This document shows, one piece after another, positions 28,801 to 35,447 of a stretch of DNA of 37,324 nt. The position numbers and the translations under genes are program-made. Source of the DNA: a virus. Each line of letters starts with the position of its first letter. Position 1 is the stretch's first letter. The DNA is taken from positions 1-37,324 of the IMG/VR virus record IMGVR_UViG_3300020424_000009; one strand, 5' to 3'. The notes under the pieces are model-generated. The model saw only the letters and a list, made by a program, of their open reading frames with translations, did not search any database and was not told where the DNA came from.

Positions 28801-30758
28801 CGTAAGATTTGACTCACGGTCATCATGTCACTTTTTGTTTGTCTTTCGATAGGTTTTTCAATAGCATCTGTTAACAAAACTTCAATAGTAATATCTTTTA
28901 CAGAGTTTGATGGATCATTTAACCAATGACTGATAACAGATGACCAGGGAGAATCAACCATGTAAGATAAATTTTCTTTTTCAATCTGATGCTCCTCTTC
29001 ATATGAAAGAAAATGAGGTTCATTATTTTTGAAAGCATGAATAGCAGCCGACCAGAGAGCATCACGTTCAAGCTGAAGGGAATCAAGATCAATAGATTTT
29101 GCAGTGCAAGGAATAACATGAAATCGTCTGTTTCCAGTGTCATCTATCAATAAACCTGATTCTTTGTTACTACTTCCAACTATTATTCCTCTTCTTGGCC
29201 ATTCTTCTACGGCTTTACCGTAAGGAACACGCAAGAGATCGGTTGATCTTGATAAAAATGCCTTTACCACGCCTGCGTGTTTTCTTGATGTGATGCCATC
29301 AATTTCAGACCATTCCATCCCCCATGAACGATGTAGGACAAGAAGATCATCTTTTGAAGAAATATCACCAAGAGCATCTGAGAAGAAGGGGCCGAACAGT
29401 GTTTGCCAGAATGATGATTTTTTTATGCCTTGTGAACCCTGCAAGACGGTGGCGGTGTCATGTTTACAACCAGGCATATAAACTCTTCTTACTGCGTTTA
29501 TAAGTGTGAGTTTTAGCATGGTGTCATAAATTGTAGGTTCGGTAAGGTTTTGATCTTGTGGCCTTAAATATGTTGATGCCAAAGATTCAATGTAAGCTGG
29601 TTGGATTTCGTTATAACAATGATCAAGATAAAGTTTTACAGGATCATATTCATTTTCATGAGCCACTTTGAGGAGACAATCAACTGCCATTTCTTTTGGC
29701 ACTTTATAACCAAGTTCTGCGAGAGTAAGATAAAAAATTTCAATATTTTTTATTACTTTGCCATCCATTTCTATTGAATGAGAAAAGGTATTAAATCTAA
29801 TTTCCTGTTTAAGATTGCGTAAAAAATTTATAAGCTCCTGGGATGTAAGTTGTTCTAATTTACGAGGAACAGGAGTTGATTCTTCTTTTGGTTCTATTGA
29901 TGTAGGAAAAATGCGTGGTGGTGGAGTCCAACCATCTTCGGAGGCAAACTTCTGGAGAGTACCAAGAGAAACCCCTGATGACTTAAATGATGACCATTTC
30001 TTTTCACATTCTCCTGATTTATATTTGCTGTTCTTTTGTGATAACTGTTCCCAATCGAAAAGGAGAGAATCATCGCCAACTGAATGAGCAGCCATACCAA
30101 TTTTAACCCACATATCATAATCATCCAAACGGTTTGGATTTATTGATTGAAGAAGAGAACGTGCTTTGTCTGTATCTGAATTAAGAGTTTGTATCTGTGG
30201 TGTTTTTTTCTTTTTCGGCTCCATCATCTTTTTTATTATTTCAAGAGGAGCTTCTGCTATTTCAAGATCAGAGGGTGAACGACCATCCATCCACCTGTAG
30301 CCGTCAGTTTTTGGATGTTTACCAGATACTATGGATTGCGTACCATTCCAGCGCAGTTCTATCTGTTCAACAGAACCATCCTCATCTTTTACACCTGTCT
30401 GAAATTTTCGTGTCTTTATTTTTGACCAATACTTTTCTGGAACTTGGTAAATTATTTGAAATCTACCAACCCGACCTGATGTAACCATCCATGATGGTGG
30501 CAATGAGGAAAGAGAAAAACCCCACTCACCTAATATCTTCCCTGCTGATGGCCCATCATGATCGAGAAAAAGTAAACCACCTGAAGGAACACCACAGCAA
30601 ACACCAATACCTGTTGATCTGTTGGAGGAAATTTCTTTAAATAACTGTGAACGTGTGAGAGGATTATTTTGCCAATCATTTTGATATGGCCTTTTATTTT
30701 GAACGGCAACAAAACCCCAGTGCTTTGGCAAGCGGAATAATTCTTCTTTTGTATCCAT
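28725..30758 (-). CDS. Primase-helicase: Prim-Pol, PriCT and VapE/D5-like helicase (677 aa)
   Basis: Main replication protein. The N-terminal domain resembles archaeo-eukaryotic type primase-polymerase (about residues 10-180; G-F-V-A-V, I-G-V-C-C-G, L-F-L-D-H-D-G at 63-69 with the metal-binding D66/D68, and a later V-S-G-K-H-P box). A PriCT-like helical linker follows at about 195-285 (D-D-Y-D-M-W-V-K-I-G-M-A). The C-terminal helicase has GSQGIKKS at 441-448 (Walker A), a W-S-E-I-D acidic motif, and R-R-F-H-V-I-P as arginine finger region, as in VapE/VirE-type helicases. Origin-like repeats follow its 3' end. Confidence 0.9.
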   Translation of the reverse strand: MDTKEELFRLPKHWGFVAVQNKRPYQNDWQNNPLTRSQLFKEISSNRSTGIGVCCGVPSGGLLFLDHDGPSAGKILGEWGFSLSSLPPSWMVTSGRVGRFQIIYQVPEKYWSKIKTRKFQTGVKDEDGSVEQIELRWNGTQSIVSGKHPKTDGYRWMDGRSPSDLEIAEAPLEIIKKMMEPKKKKTPQIQTLNSDTDKARSLLQSINPNRLDDYDMWVKIGMAAHSVGDDSLLFDWEQLSQKNSKYKSGECEKKWSSFKSSGVSLGTLQKFASEDGWTPPPRIFPTSIEPKEESTPVPRKLEQLTSQELINFLRNLKQEIRFNTFSHSIEMDGKVIKNIEIFYLTLAELGYKVPKEMAVDCLLKVAHENEYDPVKLYLDHCYNEIQPAYIESLASTYLRPQDQNLTEPTIYDTMLKLTLINAVRRVYMPGCKHDTATVLQGSQGIKKSSFWQTLFGPFFSDALGDISSKDDLLVLHRSWGMEWSEIDGITSRKHAGVVKAFLSRSTDLLRVPYGKAVEEWPRRGIIVGSSNKESGLLIDDTGNRRFHVIPCTAKSIDLDSLQLERDALWSAAIHAFKNNEPHFLSYEEEHQIEKENLSYMVDSPWSSVISHWLNDPSNSVKDITIEVLLTDAIEKPIERQTKSDMMTVSQILRSLKYDRKKKRVMGTPKWVWFQKSS

Positions 30759-30760
30759 TG

Positions 30761-30904
30761 TTATGCAGCCTGCTCCATTTTTTCGGCAACTATTAATCTG
30801 AGTAAACAGGATCTTGATTCAGAACCTTTATTATCATCAAGCCATTTTATCTGACCCTGGGAAAGTTGAATATTGATTGTTTTTAAAATTTGTTCTTGTT
30901 CCAT
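30761..30904 (-). CDS. Ribbon-helix-helix-like DNA-binding protein (47 aa)
   Basis: T-I-N-I-Q-L-S forms the beta ribbon, followed by two helices (Q-G-Q-I-K-W-L-D and S-R-S-C-L-L-R-L-I-V-A-E-K-M) in the order of the CopG/Arc fold. The stop is two bases before the primase ATG, so it is first in that operon. It is divergent from the helicase gene and a palindrome occupies the gap, so it is a good candidate for an autoregulating repressor of the early switch. The fold is inferred from pattern only. Confidence 0.7.
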   Translation of the reverse strand: MEQEQILKTINIQLSQGQIKWLDDNKGSESRSCLLRLIVAEKMEQAA

Positions 30905-30912
30905 ATCTAGGG

Positions 30913-30940
30913 TTGTTTATGTATAACTATAGGGTAAGAT
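30913..30940 (+). promoter_or_regulatory. Promoter for the rightward arm
   Basis: TTGTTT (30913-30918) and TAAGAT (30935-30940) with a 16-base spacer. A start point near 30947 would fall inside the palindrome at 30944-30960, giving a very short leader before the ATG at 30963. The match to sigma70 consensus is moderate. Confidence 0.5.
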
Positions 30941-30943
30941 ACC

Positions 30944-30960
30944 ACCATATACAGTATGGT
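30944..30960. promoter_or_regulatory. Palindromic operator candidate
   Basis: ACCATA, five bases (TACAG), TATGGT: six-base arms with perfect symmetry. It lies between the divergent RHH gene and the helicase gene, over the expected transcription start for the latter. Two-fold symmetric sites of this size are typical for dimeric RHH proteins. Confidence 0.55.
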
Positions 30961-30962
30961 CA

Positions 30963-32276
30963 ATGGTTAAATTACGAGATTATCAAAAAGTGGCAAGCAG
31001 AAAATTGACCAGGCTTTGTCAGATCAAAAAATGTGCATATTTGAGTGGCGAATGTAGAACAGGCAAAACAATGGTGGCACTGTCTGTTGTTAAGAATATG
31101 GCACTTGAAAAAGTGTTGGTAATAACCAAGAAAAAGGCAATACCAAGTATTGAGAGTGATATAAGAAAAATGAATCTTGAGAAGGTAGTATCTGTCACTA
31201 ACTTTGAAATGTTAAAAAGGTTCAGAGGATCAAGCTGGAATATGATCATCGTTGATGAGGCACATAGTGTCGGTGCATTTCCAAAACCATCGCAGAGATA
31301 TTTAAATATCTTGAAACTTAGATACAACATTATTATTCTGATGAGTGGAACACCAAGCCCTGAGAGTTTCAGCCAGCTTTATCATCAATGGTCTTTGACA
31401 CCTTTTCTGTGGAGTCATTATCAGAACTTTTACAGATGGGCGAGTGATTATGTGGATGTAAAGGAAAAAAGAGTTGGCACTGGTATTGTCATAAAAGATT
31501 ATTCAGATGCCAAACAAAAAAGGATATTGAAGGACATTGAACCTTATACGGTACAGATGACACAAAAGGAGGCAGGCTTTACTCAGGAAGTTGAGGAGGA
31601 AGTTCATATGGTGAAGATGTCCAGGAGAACATACAGATTGGCCTTAAGGATAATCAAAGATGGTGTCATTGGAAGCCCTGGAGGAAGATCTGTTGTTGCA
31701 GATACTGGCGCAAAGGTAATGAGTAAATTGAGGCAGATTTATAATGGCCATGTGATAACGGAAAGACATGGAGCAATAGTTTTTGACAAAAGTAAGGCTG
31801 ACTATATAAAAAACAACTTCAGTGGAAGGATTGCCATTTTATATTGCTTTATTGCTGAAGGTAAAATGCTGAGAGAATATTTTGGAGACAGAGCAACCGA
31901 TGATCCAGATATATTCAATGCTGTAAGCGATTCTGTTTTTATAGGTCAGGTCAAGAGTTGCAGAGAAGGAGTTAATCTGAGTAGTGCCGATCACTTGATT
32001 TTTTTGGGGATAGATTATTCTGCACTTAGTTATTTACAGGGCAGAGAAAGAGCAAGTTTTCTTGGTAGGGATAGAAAAAACAAAATACATTATATTTTTG
32101 CAGAGAAGGGAATCGAGCCAAAAGTATATGATGTTGTTAAATTAAAGGAAAGTTATACTATTAACCATTATAGGAATGACCGAAGCTCAATATCAGAAGA
32201 AGCTGATCGACAGGCACGAAAAAGAAGGATGGACAGTTATCAAGTTAATTATGTGCAACAAAGCTGGTTTACCTGA
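30963..32276 (+). CDS. Superfamily II DNA helicase (437 aa)
   Basis: SNF2/DEAD-like two-domain helicase. R-D-Y-Q at 5-8 (Q-motif-like), GECRTGKT at 29-36 (Walker A), D98-E-A-H (motif II), S128-G-T-P (motif III), and in the second domain the S-C-R-E-G-V-N-L motif V and Q-G-R-E-R-A-S-F-L-G-R (motif VI with two Arg). No nuclease fused. It probably unwinds or remodels DNA during phage replication or recombination. Its end overlaps the VRR-NUC gene by 101 bases. No Shine-Dalgarno is visible before the ATG; the leader may be very short. Confidence 0.9.
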   Translation: MVKLRDYQKVASRKLTRLCQIKKCAYLSGECRTGKTMVALSVVKNMALEKVLVITKKKAIPSIESDIRKMNLEKVVSVTNFEMLKRFRGSSWNMIIVDEAHSVGAFPKPSQRYLNILKLRYNIIILMSGTPSPESFSQLYHQWSLTPFLWSHYQNFYRWASDYVDVKEKRVGTGIVIKDYSDAKQKRILKDIEPYTVQMTQKEAGFTQEVEEEVHMVKMSRRTYRLALRIIKDGVIGSPGGRSVVADTGAKVMSKLRQIYNGHVITERHGAIVFDKSKADYIKNNFSGRIAILYCFIAEGKMLREYFGDRATDDPDIFNAVSDSVFIGQVKSCREGVNLSSADHLIFLGIDYSALSYLQGRERASFLGRDRKNKIHYIFAEKGIEPKVYDVVKLKESYTINHYRNDRSSISEEADRQARKRRMDSYQVNYVQQSWFT

Positions 32277-32415
32277 TCTGATATGTATGAAACCAGATGA
32301 GGTCAAGTTCATTGAGGTCAAGGGGCCAAAGGGAAGGTTAAGTGAAATCCAGAAATATAGGATTGAAGAACTTAAAGAAGCTGGTTTTCCTGTAGAAGTC
32401 ATGCGACCTTGTTGA
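32176..32415 (+). CDS. VRR-NUC domain nuclease (79 aa)
   Basis: A complete minimal VRR-NUC (PD-(D/E)xK) nuclease: E3 and Q5 near the start, then G-L-P-D-L and I-E-V-K-G-P-K-G-R-L-S-E-I-Q (E-V-K catalytic core and the Q of motif IV). These small enzymes act on branched or flap DNA and are commonly linked to SF2 helicases in phages, as here. The start lies 101 bases inside the helicase gene, in another frame. Confidence 0.9.
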   Translation: MTEAQYQKKLIDRHEKEGWTVIKLIMCNKAGLPDLICMKPDEVKFIEVKGPKGRLSEIQKYRIEELKEAGFPVEVMRPC

Positions 32416-32441
32416 CAATTGTTGATAAGTATGTTTATAAT
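32412..32441 (+). promoter_or_regulatory. Consensus sigma70-type promoter
   Basis: Perfect TTGACA (32412-32417) and perfect TATAAT (32436-32441) with an 18-base spacer. It overlaps the stop codon of the VRR-NUC gene. Start of transcription is expected near 32448, about 19 bases ahead of the next ATG. This should be a strong promoter for the host's main sigma factor, driving the early genes from 32467 onward. Confidence 0.8.
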
Positions 32442-32466
32442 ATGGGTATAGAGTTTCAACCCCACC

Positions 32467-32721
32467 ATGGACAACTATTTAAAAGATTTTGGATTTACTA
32501 AGCAAGAGCTTGATGATGCTTTTGATAAAGTACATTTTCCAACAGGCAACTGGAAAGATCCAATTTTTTGCAGAGTGCATCAAAAAGATTTGAAAGCTGT
32601 TGAAGCTGCAATAATTGTCAACTGTGGCTGTGTTGCAGAAACATGGAAGGATGAGAAAGACGATTGGGAAGATATGTATTTTGTAAAGGCTGATGGTTAC
32701 TATTTATCAATAGGAGCTTAA
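32467..32721 (+). CDS. Acidic hypothetical protein, first after strong promoter (84 aa)
   Basis: Asp/Glu-rich globular protein with aromatic residues (W-K-D-P-I-F-C-R, D-W-E-D-M-Y-F) and three Cys (F-C, N-C-G-C). No family recognised. It directly follows the best promoter of the window, so it should be made early and in quantity. Early acidic phage proteins often inhibit host functions, but nothing here shows that directly. No Shine-Dalgarno is visible. Confidence 0.7.
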   Translation: MDNYLKDFGFTKQELDDAFDKVHFPTGNWKDPIFCRVHQKDLKAVEAAIIVNCGCVAETWKDEKDDWEDMYFVKADGYYLSIGA

Positions 32722-32725
32722 GTAA

Positions 32726-33013
32726 ATGACAAACTTAATTACTTTTGAAGATTGGAAAAACGATCACAAAGATTTTCCATACAATGAAGAAACAAAAGCA
32801 GATTTAAAAGAACGATTTGCAATCGACAGCGTTGATTACAGAACAGAAACTGTAAGAGTTTACAACAAAGGTGGTTACTTGGAGATATTGAACAACGGTA
32901 CTTTTTCTGTTGGTATTGAGAGAGATATTTTTGAAAGCGAAAGAATCGAACCTATCGAAAGAGAACTTTATGAATGGTTCGATGGACAATTCTTCAACGT
33001 GGAGGCTAAGTAA
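32726..33013 (+). CDS. Acidic hypothetical protein (95 aa)
   Basis: Acidic protein with F-E-D-W-K-N-D-H near the N-terminus, a beta-rich middle (V-R-V-Y-N-K-G-G-Y-L-E-I-L) and an acidic helical C-terminus (R-I-E-P-I-E-R-E-L-Y-E-W-F-D-G). AGGAGC upstream is a usable ribosome site. Function unknown. It is part of the early three-gene group. Confidence 0.7.
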   Translation: MTNLITFEDWKNDHKDFPYNEETKADLKERFAIDSVDYRTETVRVYNKGGYLEILNNGTFSVGIERDIFESERIEPIERELYEWFDGQFFNVEAK

Positions 33014-33394
33014 ATGACACCAACTTTTGAAGTTTTTCAAATTGAACTTACAAGCAATGAAAGAGACATTCATGCCTTGTATAAAAATGATAGGAAGAGG
33101 GAAAACCAAGAATTTGCTACTGAGGCATTAATCAAAGCCATTAATGAAGAAGTTGATGGCAAAAAACTTGTTAAATCAAAACTATGGAAGGCAAAAGACC
33201 ATGATGCCTTGTTAGATAAGATTATGAAAAAAACTAATTGTAATATTGATGAAATAAATTTTTGGGAATTTAGGGAGGATAATACATATAATGAACTTTT
33301 AAAAGACCCATTCTATGAGTTTCACGAAAAAAGAATTAGAGAAGATATAGAAAGAGAGGGTGATCTTGACAAACTATATAAAGGTCTTGAATGA
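33014..33394 (+). CDS. Charged hypothetical protein (126 aa)
   Basis: Charged helical protein: a start like T-F-E-V-F-Q-I-E-L, then basic R-K-R-E-N-Q, and an acidic end (R-E-D-I-E-R-E-G-D-L-D-K-L). GGAGG lies upstream in the tail of the previous gene. No known domain. It overlaps the methyltransferase start by four bases, so its translation is coupled to it; this neighbour relation suggests a possible modifier or partner of the methyltransferase, without further evidence. Confidence 0.7.
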   Translation: MTPTFEVFQIELTSNERDIHALYKNDRKRENQEFATEALIKAINEEVDGKKLVKSKLWKAKDHDALLDKIMKKTNCNIDEINFWEFREDNTYNELLKDPFYEFHEKRIREDIEREGDLDKLYKGLE

Positions 33395-34329
33395 AAAAAC
33401 TTAAATTATTAGATACTTTCAGTGGTATAGGAGGATTCTCATATGCTGCTGAAAAACTTGTTGGCGGTTTTGAAACTACACAATTTATTGAAATTGATCC
33501 ATACTGTCAGAAAGTATTAAAAAAACATTGGCCTAACGTACCTATTCACGATGACATCAAAACATTCACAGCAGAGCCTTTTCAATACGATGTCGTATGT
33601 GGAGGCTTTCCATGTCAATCAATTAGCAAAGCATCAGGCAAAGGAGAAGGCATCACGGAGACTTCAAAATCTGGTATGTGGTTTCAACTCATTAGAACCA
33701 TACGCATGGTACGACCAAAGTACTTCATCTTGGAAAACGTATCAGCGATCCTTACTAACGGAATGGACATCGTTCTCAGGGACATTTACGAGACAGGGTT
33801 ATATGAATGCGAATGGTGCTGTATACCAAGTTCGGCTGTTGGAGCTTGCCACCAAAGAGATCGCTGGTGGCTCCTGGGACATCCTTCCAACTCCGAGAGC
33901 ATCGGATGTAGAGGGGGGAGTGGTGAAGGATGTTCAGTACCAGAACGGAAACTTCTTCAGAGAGAACAAAAAAGGAGAGAAATGGGGAGTAAAACTGAGA
34001 GATGCGGTATCGATTCTTCCAACACCAAGAGCAGCGATTGGAATGGGGATGAAACTCAGCAGGGAGATGGCAAACTACGAACACAAGAAATATCTAGAGA
34101 CAGAAATTGCAGCCAAAATTCACAAATATGGAGATGTACAGAACACCGACTCAACTCAAACTGGAAACACTATGTATCTCAACCCACAATTTGTAGAGGA
34201 GATGATGGGCTACGAAATCGGGTGGACAGACTTAAAGCATTAGGAAATTCTGTAGTTCCTCAGGTAGCTGCTATACCACTGCAAAGAGTGAAAGATATTC
34301 ATGAACAGTTGACAAGTGTTGACCGTTAG
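33391..34329 (+). CDS. DNA cytosine-5 methyltransferase (312 aa)
   Basis: Methylates cytosine in DNA, probably to protect phage DNA from restriction. Motif I DTFSGIGGF at 8-16 (SAM binding), motif IV G-G-F-P-C-Q-S with catalytic C75, motif VI E115-N-V, motif VIII H-Q-R-D-R-W-W at 154-160, and motif X A-L-G-N-S-V-V-P-Q at 283-291. The region from about 165 to 270, where the target recognition domain and motif IX should be, is Ser/Arg/Gln/Asn-rich and poor in hydrophobics, unlike a normal globular domain. This is the part that shares its DNA with a second gene in the +1 frame. No cognate restriction endonuclease is encoded nearby. Confidence 0.92.
   Translation: MKKLKLLDTFSGIGGFSYAAEKLVGGFETTQFIEIDPYCQKVLKKHWPNVPIHDDIKTFTAEPFQYDVVCGGFPCQSISKASGKGEGITETSKSGMWFQLIRTIRMVRPKYFILENVSAILTNGMDIVLRDIYETGLYECEWCCIPSSAVGACHQRDRWWLLGHPSNSESIGCRGGSGEGCSVPERKLLQREQKRREMGSKTERCGIDSSNTKSSDWNGDETQQGDGKLRTQEISRDRNCSQNSQIWRCTEHRLNSNWKHYVSQPTICRGDDGLRNRVDRLKALGNSVVPQVAAIPLQRVKDIHEQLTSVDR
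33551..34243 (+). CDS. Nested overlapping gene inside methyltransferase, +1 frame (230 aa)
   Basis: Open frame of 230 codons lying wholly within the methyltransferase gene. Its translation has the marks of a real conserved protein: residues 50-69 P-Y-A-W-Y-D-Q-S-T-S-S-W-K-T-Y-Q-R-S-L, 75-89 F-S-G-T-F-T-R-Q-G-Y-M-N-A-N-G, L-P-T-P-R-A at 112-117 and again at 156-161, L-N-P-Q-F-V-E-E-M-M-G at 210-220, and G-W-T-D-L at 224-228. I recognise these blocks from phage proteins filed as hypothetical or as methyltransferase-related. The last block resembles C5-methyltransferase motif IX. No Shine-Dalgarno precedes ATG 33551, so expression might depend on coupling, a weak start or frameshifting. Confidence 0.75.
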   Translation: MTSKHSQQSLFNTMSYVEAFHVNQLAKHQAKEKASRRLQNLVCGFNSLEPYAWYDQSTSSWKTYQRSLLTEWTSFSGTFTRQGYMNANGAVYQVRLLELATKEIAGGSWDILPTPRASDVEGGVVKDVQYQNGNFFRENKKGEKWGVKLRDAVSILPTPRAAIGMGMKLSREMANYEHKKYLETEIAAKIHKYGDVQNTDSTQTGNTMYLNPQFVEEMMGYEIGWTDLKH

Positions 34330-34361
34330 TTATTATTAGAAAGCCCTTGAAAACCAACCCA

Positions 34362-34496
34362 ATGAAACATTTATTTCTCTATCTCTGCATTTTTGGCATT
34401 GGATATATCTCGCTTACGGATTCATTGACACGTTCTACCGAAATCCATTGCCTTAATAATATCCAGGCTGCGTGTGAGGAGCTTGCTAGACGATGA
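34362..34496 (+). CDS. Small membrane or signal-anchored protein (44 aa)
   Basis: Starts M-K-H-L-F-L-Y-L-C-I-F-G-I-G-Y-I-S-L, a short hydrophobic segment that could be a signal anchor, then a polar helix with two Cys (H-C-L-N-N-I-Q-A-A-C-E-E-L-A-R-R). Its stop overlaps the next ATG (ATGA). I recall similar small secreted peptides in cyanophages. The 32 bases upstream are without features. Confidence 0.55.
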   Translation: MKHLFLYLCIFGIGYISLTDSLTRSTEIHCLNNIQAACEELARR

Positions 34497-34822
34497 AATT
34501 AAATTTAGATTTACCAAAAGATAAGTGGGAGTTCATCAAAAGAAAACTTGAACAATTTAAAAAAGACAGTGAAACTGCTACTTTATTTTGTAACGCGATT
34601 GAATCTTTATCATTTGAAGAATCTTGGTCACAAAAAATCTTTCAATGTTTGACTTCAAATGGTAAAAATCCATTTAAGTTTCCAACAACAACTGAGTTGG
34701 AAGATTGTACTTATGGTTCAGCCATTGTAAAACAATGTGAATTATCAGGTACAAAATGGAAGTCACTTGAAAAAATTTATTATCAATTTCTTCTTGATAA
34801 TTACAGTATGGAGAAAAAATAA
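34493..34822 (+). CDS. Hypothetical protein, paralog of 35106-35447 (109 aa)
   Basis: Begins M-K-L-N-L-D-L-P-K-D-K-W and contains S-E-T-A-T-L-F-C-N-A-I-E-S, P-F-K-F-P-T-T and Y-Y-Q-F-L-L-D-N. The whole chain aligns with the protein encoded at 35106 (conserved start, E-T-x-x-x-F-C-x-A-x-E-S, F-P-T and Y-Y-x-F-x-x-D-N). No known family. It is helical, soluble, with no signal. It sits in the early operon before the recombination genes. Confidence 0.75.
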   Translation: MKLNLDLPKDKWEFIKRKLEQFKKDSETATLFCNAIESLSFEESWSQKIFQCLTSNGKNPFKFPTTTELEDCTYGSAIVKQCELSGTKWKSLEKIYYQFLLDNYSMEKK

Positions 34823-35109
34823 TGATGAGTGAATATGATCTTGGTTTACGCTTTCATAAATCACCGAGGAAGAAGCGACCAACCCCTGAACGCTCCGACC
34901 TCGGCAACCCAATTTTAACCATGACCGATAAAGAAATCTTCAATACATTTGCATCTGTAATTGATTCTCCAGACGCATCACCTTTTCTCAAGAGACTTGC
35001 ACAGGCTGGTCTTGTTGCAATGCCCCAGGACAAGGCACTTATCTTGAAAACATGGCCTCGGATAATGATGCAATACGGCCCTCACACTAAGAGGTACTCA
35101 GACTCATGA
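34822..35109 (+). CDS. Hypothetical basic protein (95 aa)
   Basis: Basic N-terminus (K-S-P-R-K-K-R-P-T-P-E-R-S), followed by an amphipathic helical part (T-D-K-E-I-F-N-T-F-A-S-V-I, F-L-K-R-L-A-Q-A-G-L) and a basic end. It separates the two paralogs and overlaps both neighbours by one to four bases. Function unknown; a DNA-binding role would fit the charge pattern. Confidence 0.7.
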   Translation: MMSEYDLGLRFHKSPRKKRPTPERSDLGNPILTMTDKEIFNTFASVIDSPDASPFLKRLAQAGLVAMPQDKALILKTWPRIMMQYGPHTKRYSDS

Positions 35110-35447
35110 AACTTAATTTAGATTTACCAAAACATAAATGGCAGTGTATTTCTCGACATTTGAGAGATTATAGAAAAGAAGATGAAACAGTGAACACTTT
35201 TTGTTGTGCTGTTGAATCTATTGAATTTGGTACTGACTTTCCATCAAAGATGTATCATTTTTTGTCATCACACTCTGGATTAACTCCTTTAGTTTTTCCA
35301 ACTGTTCAAACTATTGCGAAATATGATGGAGGCCCAGGGCTTCTTAAAAATATGTATCAAATATATGAACATACAAGTCAGGCAAGAACCGATTACTACA
35401 AATTTATTCAAGATAATTTCAAAATAGTTCAACAGGATAAATCATGA
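35106..35447 (+). CDS. Hypothetical protein, paralog of 34493-34822 (113 aa)
   Basis: Shares M-K-L-N-L-D-L-P-K-x-K-W and later blocks with the other copy; the first 36 bases are nearly the same, while the rest has diverged widely in sequence with the same length and pattern. It has C-C-A-V-E-S in place of C-N-A-I-E-S. Presumably duplicated long ago with the start kept by selection. It overlaps the exonuclease gene by four bases. Confidence 0.75.
   Translation: MKLNLDLPKHKWQCISRHLRDYRKEDETVNTFCCAVESIEFGTDFPSKMYHFLSSHSGLTPLVFPTVQTIAKYDGGPGLLKNMYQIYEHTSQARTDYYKFIQDNFKIVQQDKS

Noticed and set aside
30197-30484. Plus-strand open frame antisense to the primase-helicase
   Set aside because: Opposite the linker of a well supported gene; Phe/Leu/Ser-rich translation typical of antisense to Lys/Glu-rich sequence.
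33776-34084. Minus-strand open frame antisense to the methyltransferase
   Set aside because: Unlike the +1 frame, its translation has no recognisable blocks; it is a by-product of two constrained plus-strand frames.
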